Assembly (NCBI GenBank): GCA_018969885.1
Contig: JAGWXN010000026.1
Span: forward strand, 1 to 19,173
Length of the DNA: 19,173 bases
Origin: Betaproteobacteria bacterium
GTDB taxonomy: Bacteria > Pseudomonadota > Gammaproteobacteria > Burkholderiales > Burkholderiaceae
Reading direction: 5' to 3'
Of the stretch, positions 17,216 through 19,173 are shown in pieces. A program made the position numbers and the translations under genes. Within the stretch, counting starts at the first letter, position 1. Each line of letters opens with the position of its first letter. The notes under the pieces were generated by a model. It was not told the DNA's origin, made no database searches, and saw only the letters and a list, made by a program, of their open reading frames with translations.

Positions 17216-19173
17216 ATGACTGCAACCACTGCGGGCGTCTGGCTCGCGCTGGCCTGCGGCGTCATCGCGGTGCTGTACGGCATCGTGTCAAGCCGCTGGA
17301 TTCTGGGGCTGGATGCTGGCAATGCGCGGATGCAGGAAATCGGCGCGGCCATCCAGCAGGGCGCCAAGGCCTACCTGAATCGCCAGTACCGCACCATTGG
17401 CCTGGTGGGCGTGATCCTCTTCGTCATCATTCTGCTCATTCCGGGTCTGGGCATGCTGACCGCGCTCGGTTTCGCGATCGGTGCCATCCTCTCAGGCGCC
17501 GCCGGCTACATCGGCATGAATGTGTCGGTACGGGCCAATGTGCGCACCGCGCAAGCGGCCACCGTGGGTCTGAACGAAGCGCTGGCAGTGGCCTTCCGTG
17601 GCGGCGCCATCACCGGCATGCTGGTGGTGGGCCTGGGCCTTCTTGGCGTGGCGGGCTACTACGTGTTTCTGGTCGGAAGCGCTGGCAAGATCACCGACCT
17701 GCACCACGTGCTGAAGCCCCTGATCGGTCTGGCCTTCGGTTCATCGCTCATCTCGATCTTCGCCCGTCTCGGTGGCGGCATCTTCACCAAGGGCGCCGAC
17801 GTCGGTGCCGATCTGGTGGGCAAGGTCGAAGCGGGTATCCCCGAAGACGATCCCCGCAACCCTGCGGTGATCGCCGACAACGTGGGCGACAACGTGGGCG
17901 ACTGCGCAGGCATGGCCGCCGACCTGTTCGAAACCTACGCGGTGACGCTGATCGCCACCATGCTGCTGGGCTCGCTGATGGTCACCGGCGCGGAAATGCA
18001 GGCTGTGGTCTATCCGATGGCGCTTGGCGGACTGTCGATCATCGCCTCGATCATCGGCTGCATGTTCGTGAAGGCCAAACCGGGCGACACCAACATCATG
18101 GGCGCGCTCTACAAGGGCCTGATCGTTGCAGGCGTCATCGCCACCATCGCCTCCTATCCCATCACCCAGTGGATGTTCGCGGGCGCCACCCTGCCCAAAG
18201 GCCTCACGGTGATGAACCTGTGGCTTTGCGTGGTCGTGGGCATGGTACTCACTGGCCTGATCGTGTGGGTGACCGAGTACTACACCGGCACGCAGTACGG
18301 CCCGGTCCGTTATGTGGCGCAGGCTTCCACCACCGGCCATGCCACCAACATCATTGCCGGCATCGCCGTGTCGATGAAGTCCACCGCCTGGCCGGTGCTC
18401 ATGGTGTGCGCGGCGATCCTGTCCTCGTTCTGGCTCGCCGGTCTTTACGGCATTGCCATCGCGGCCACTGCCATGCTGTCGATGGCGGGTATTGTTGTGG
18501 CGCTCGACGCCTACGGCCCCATCACCGATAACGCTGGCGGCATCGCCGAAATGGCCGATCTTCCCGAGTCAGTGCGCAACATCACCGACCCGCTGGACGC
18601 GGTGGGTAACACCACCAAGGCGGTGACCAAAGGCTATGCGATCGGCTCTGCCGGCCTCGCGGCCCTGGTGCTGTTTGCCGACTACACGCATGCGCTCGAG
18701 TCGGCCAAGATCGAGGCTACCTTCGACCTGTCCGATCACATGGTGATCATTGGCCTCTTCATCGGCGGCCTGATCCCGTTCCTGTTCGGCGCCATGGCCA
18801 TGGAAGCGGTCGGTCGCTCGGCGGGTGCGGTGGTCGAGGAAGTGCGTCGGCAGTTCCGCGAGATCAAGGGCATCATGGAAGGCACCGCCAAGCCCGACTA
18901 CTCGCGTGCGGTCGACCTGCTCACCACCTCGGCCATCAAGGAAATGATCATCCCGTCGCTGCTGCCGGTGATCGTACCGGTGGTGGTCGGTCTGGTGCTC
19001 GGTCCGAAGGCGCTGGGCGGCCTGCTGATGGGCACCATCATTACCGGCCTGTTTGTGGCCATTTCGATGTGTACCGGTGGCGGTGCCTGGGATAACGCCA
19101 AGAAGTACATCGAAGAAGGTCATCACGGCGGCAAGGGATCAGACGCCCACAAGGCGGCGGTCACCGGAGACAC
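17216..19173 (+). CDS. hppA: Membrane-bound proton-translocating pyrophosphatase (3' end cut by window)
   Basis: Inner-membrane pump that couples pyrophosphate hydrolysis to proton export. The frame runs 652 codons from the ATG at 17216 to the window edge without a stop; typical members have about 670-700 residues, so only the last helix or so is missing. GGAGG lies 7 bases before the ATG. The protein is highly hydrophobic, with many membrane helices. The active-site block [13 protein letters not shown] (about 193-205) and [19 protein letters not shown] follow each other as in all family members, and a second acidic block, [18 protein letters not shown], lies near 430-450. In [17 protein letters not shown]468 and T471 occupy the positions that mark K+-independent enzymes. 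This predicts a K+-insensitive H+ pump rather than a Na+ pump. It has its own leader and promoter candidate. Confidence 0.96.
   Translation, partial: MTATTAGVWLALACGVIAVLYGIVSSRWILGLDAGNARMQEIGAAIQQGAKAYLNRQYRTIGLVGVILFVIILLIPGLGMLTALGFAIGAILSGAAGYIGMNVSVRANVRTAQAATVGLNEALAVAFRGGAITGMLVVGLGLLGVAGYYVFLVGSAGKITDLHHVLKPLIGLAFGSSLISIFARLGGGIFTKGADVGADLVGKVEAGIPEDDPRNPAVIADNVGDNVGDCAGMAADLFETYAVTLIATMLLGSLMVTGAEMQAVVYPMALGGLSIIASIIGCMFVKAKPGDTNIMGALYKGLIVAGVIATIASYPITQWMFAGATLPKGLTVMNLWLCVVVGMVLTGLIVWVTEYYTGTQYGPVRYVAQASTTGHATNIIAGIAVSMKSTAWPVLMVCAAILSSFWLAGLYGIAIAATAMLSMAGIVVALDAYGPITDNAGGIAEMADLPESVRNITDPLDAVGNTTKAVTKGYAIGSAGLAALVLFADYTHALESAKIEATFDLSDHMVIIGLFIGGLIPFLFGAMAMEAVGRSAGAVVEEVRRQFREIKGIMEGTAKPDYSRAVDLLTTSAIKEMIIPSLLPVIVPVVVGLVLGPKALGGLLMGTIITGLFVAISMCTGGGAWDNAKKYIEEGHHGGKGSDAHKAAVTGD

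Noticed and set aside
17741..19126. His- and Asp-rich minus-strand frames under hppA
   Set aside because: They are shadows of the hppA reading frame, which is not interrupted and shows the complete pyrophosphatase motifs.

Overview
The window is a GC-rich stretch of ordinary bacterial chromosome. It most likely comes from a betaproteobacterium of the Burkholderiales type. I base this on the proteins (IleS, CoaBC, FeSOD-type SodB, LpxK, KdsB, Trm112/YcaR) and on gene orders that, from memory, recur in that group: ileS-lspA-coaBC-dut, clpA-clpS-csp-icd, and sodB-xseA-...-lpxK-ycaR-kdsB-adk. The LPS genes show a Gram-negative envelope. I see no tRNA, rRNA, CRISPR array, transposase, integrase or phage gene.

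Layout. 1-3266 (+): 3' part of ileS, then lspA, coaBC and dut, a housekeeping run. 3298-6416 (-): a sulfide-oxidation and redox group transcribed fccA-fccB-dsbB-tal. It has a good sigma70-like promoter (6453-6481) and overlapping or tightly spaced genes. It lies between dut and clpA, where I remember no such genes in relatives. 6579-9268 (-): clpS-clpA, overlapping by ATGA and ending in a hairpin. 9269-9628: a 360-bp intergenic region holding the clpS promoter and a long cold-shock leader. 9629-9832 (+): csp gene with a perfect 13-bp hairpin after it. 10071-11324 (-): icd. 11362-11931 (+): a secreted DUF192 protein. 12010-12591 (-): sodB, with a clear promoter and terminator. 12698-14044 (-): xseA. 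14045-14302: an AT-rich divergent region with three DnaA-box-like 9-mers. 14303-17060 (+): lpxK-ycaR-kdsB-adk, joining lipid A and Kdo synthesis to adenylate kinase. 17216-end (+): hppA, a membrane pyrophosphatase cut by the window edge.

How the genes work together. LpxK and KdsB serve lipid A/Kdo assembly. LspA and DsbB mature envelope proteins. FccA/FccB would pass electrons from sulfide to periplasmic cytochrome c. ClpS/ClpA perform N-degron proteolysis. Adk and HppA handle adenylates and pyrophosphate.

I did not find a convincing new multi-gene system. The best non-coding lead is the DnaA-box cluster between xseA and lpxK: AT-rich DNA at a point where genes diverge, in the place where I recall exbB-exbD in related genomes. 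It could be an origin, a DnaA-controlled promoter, or a DnaA-titrating site. The second lead is the compact sulfide dehydrogenase module inserted in a housekeeping block.
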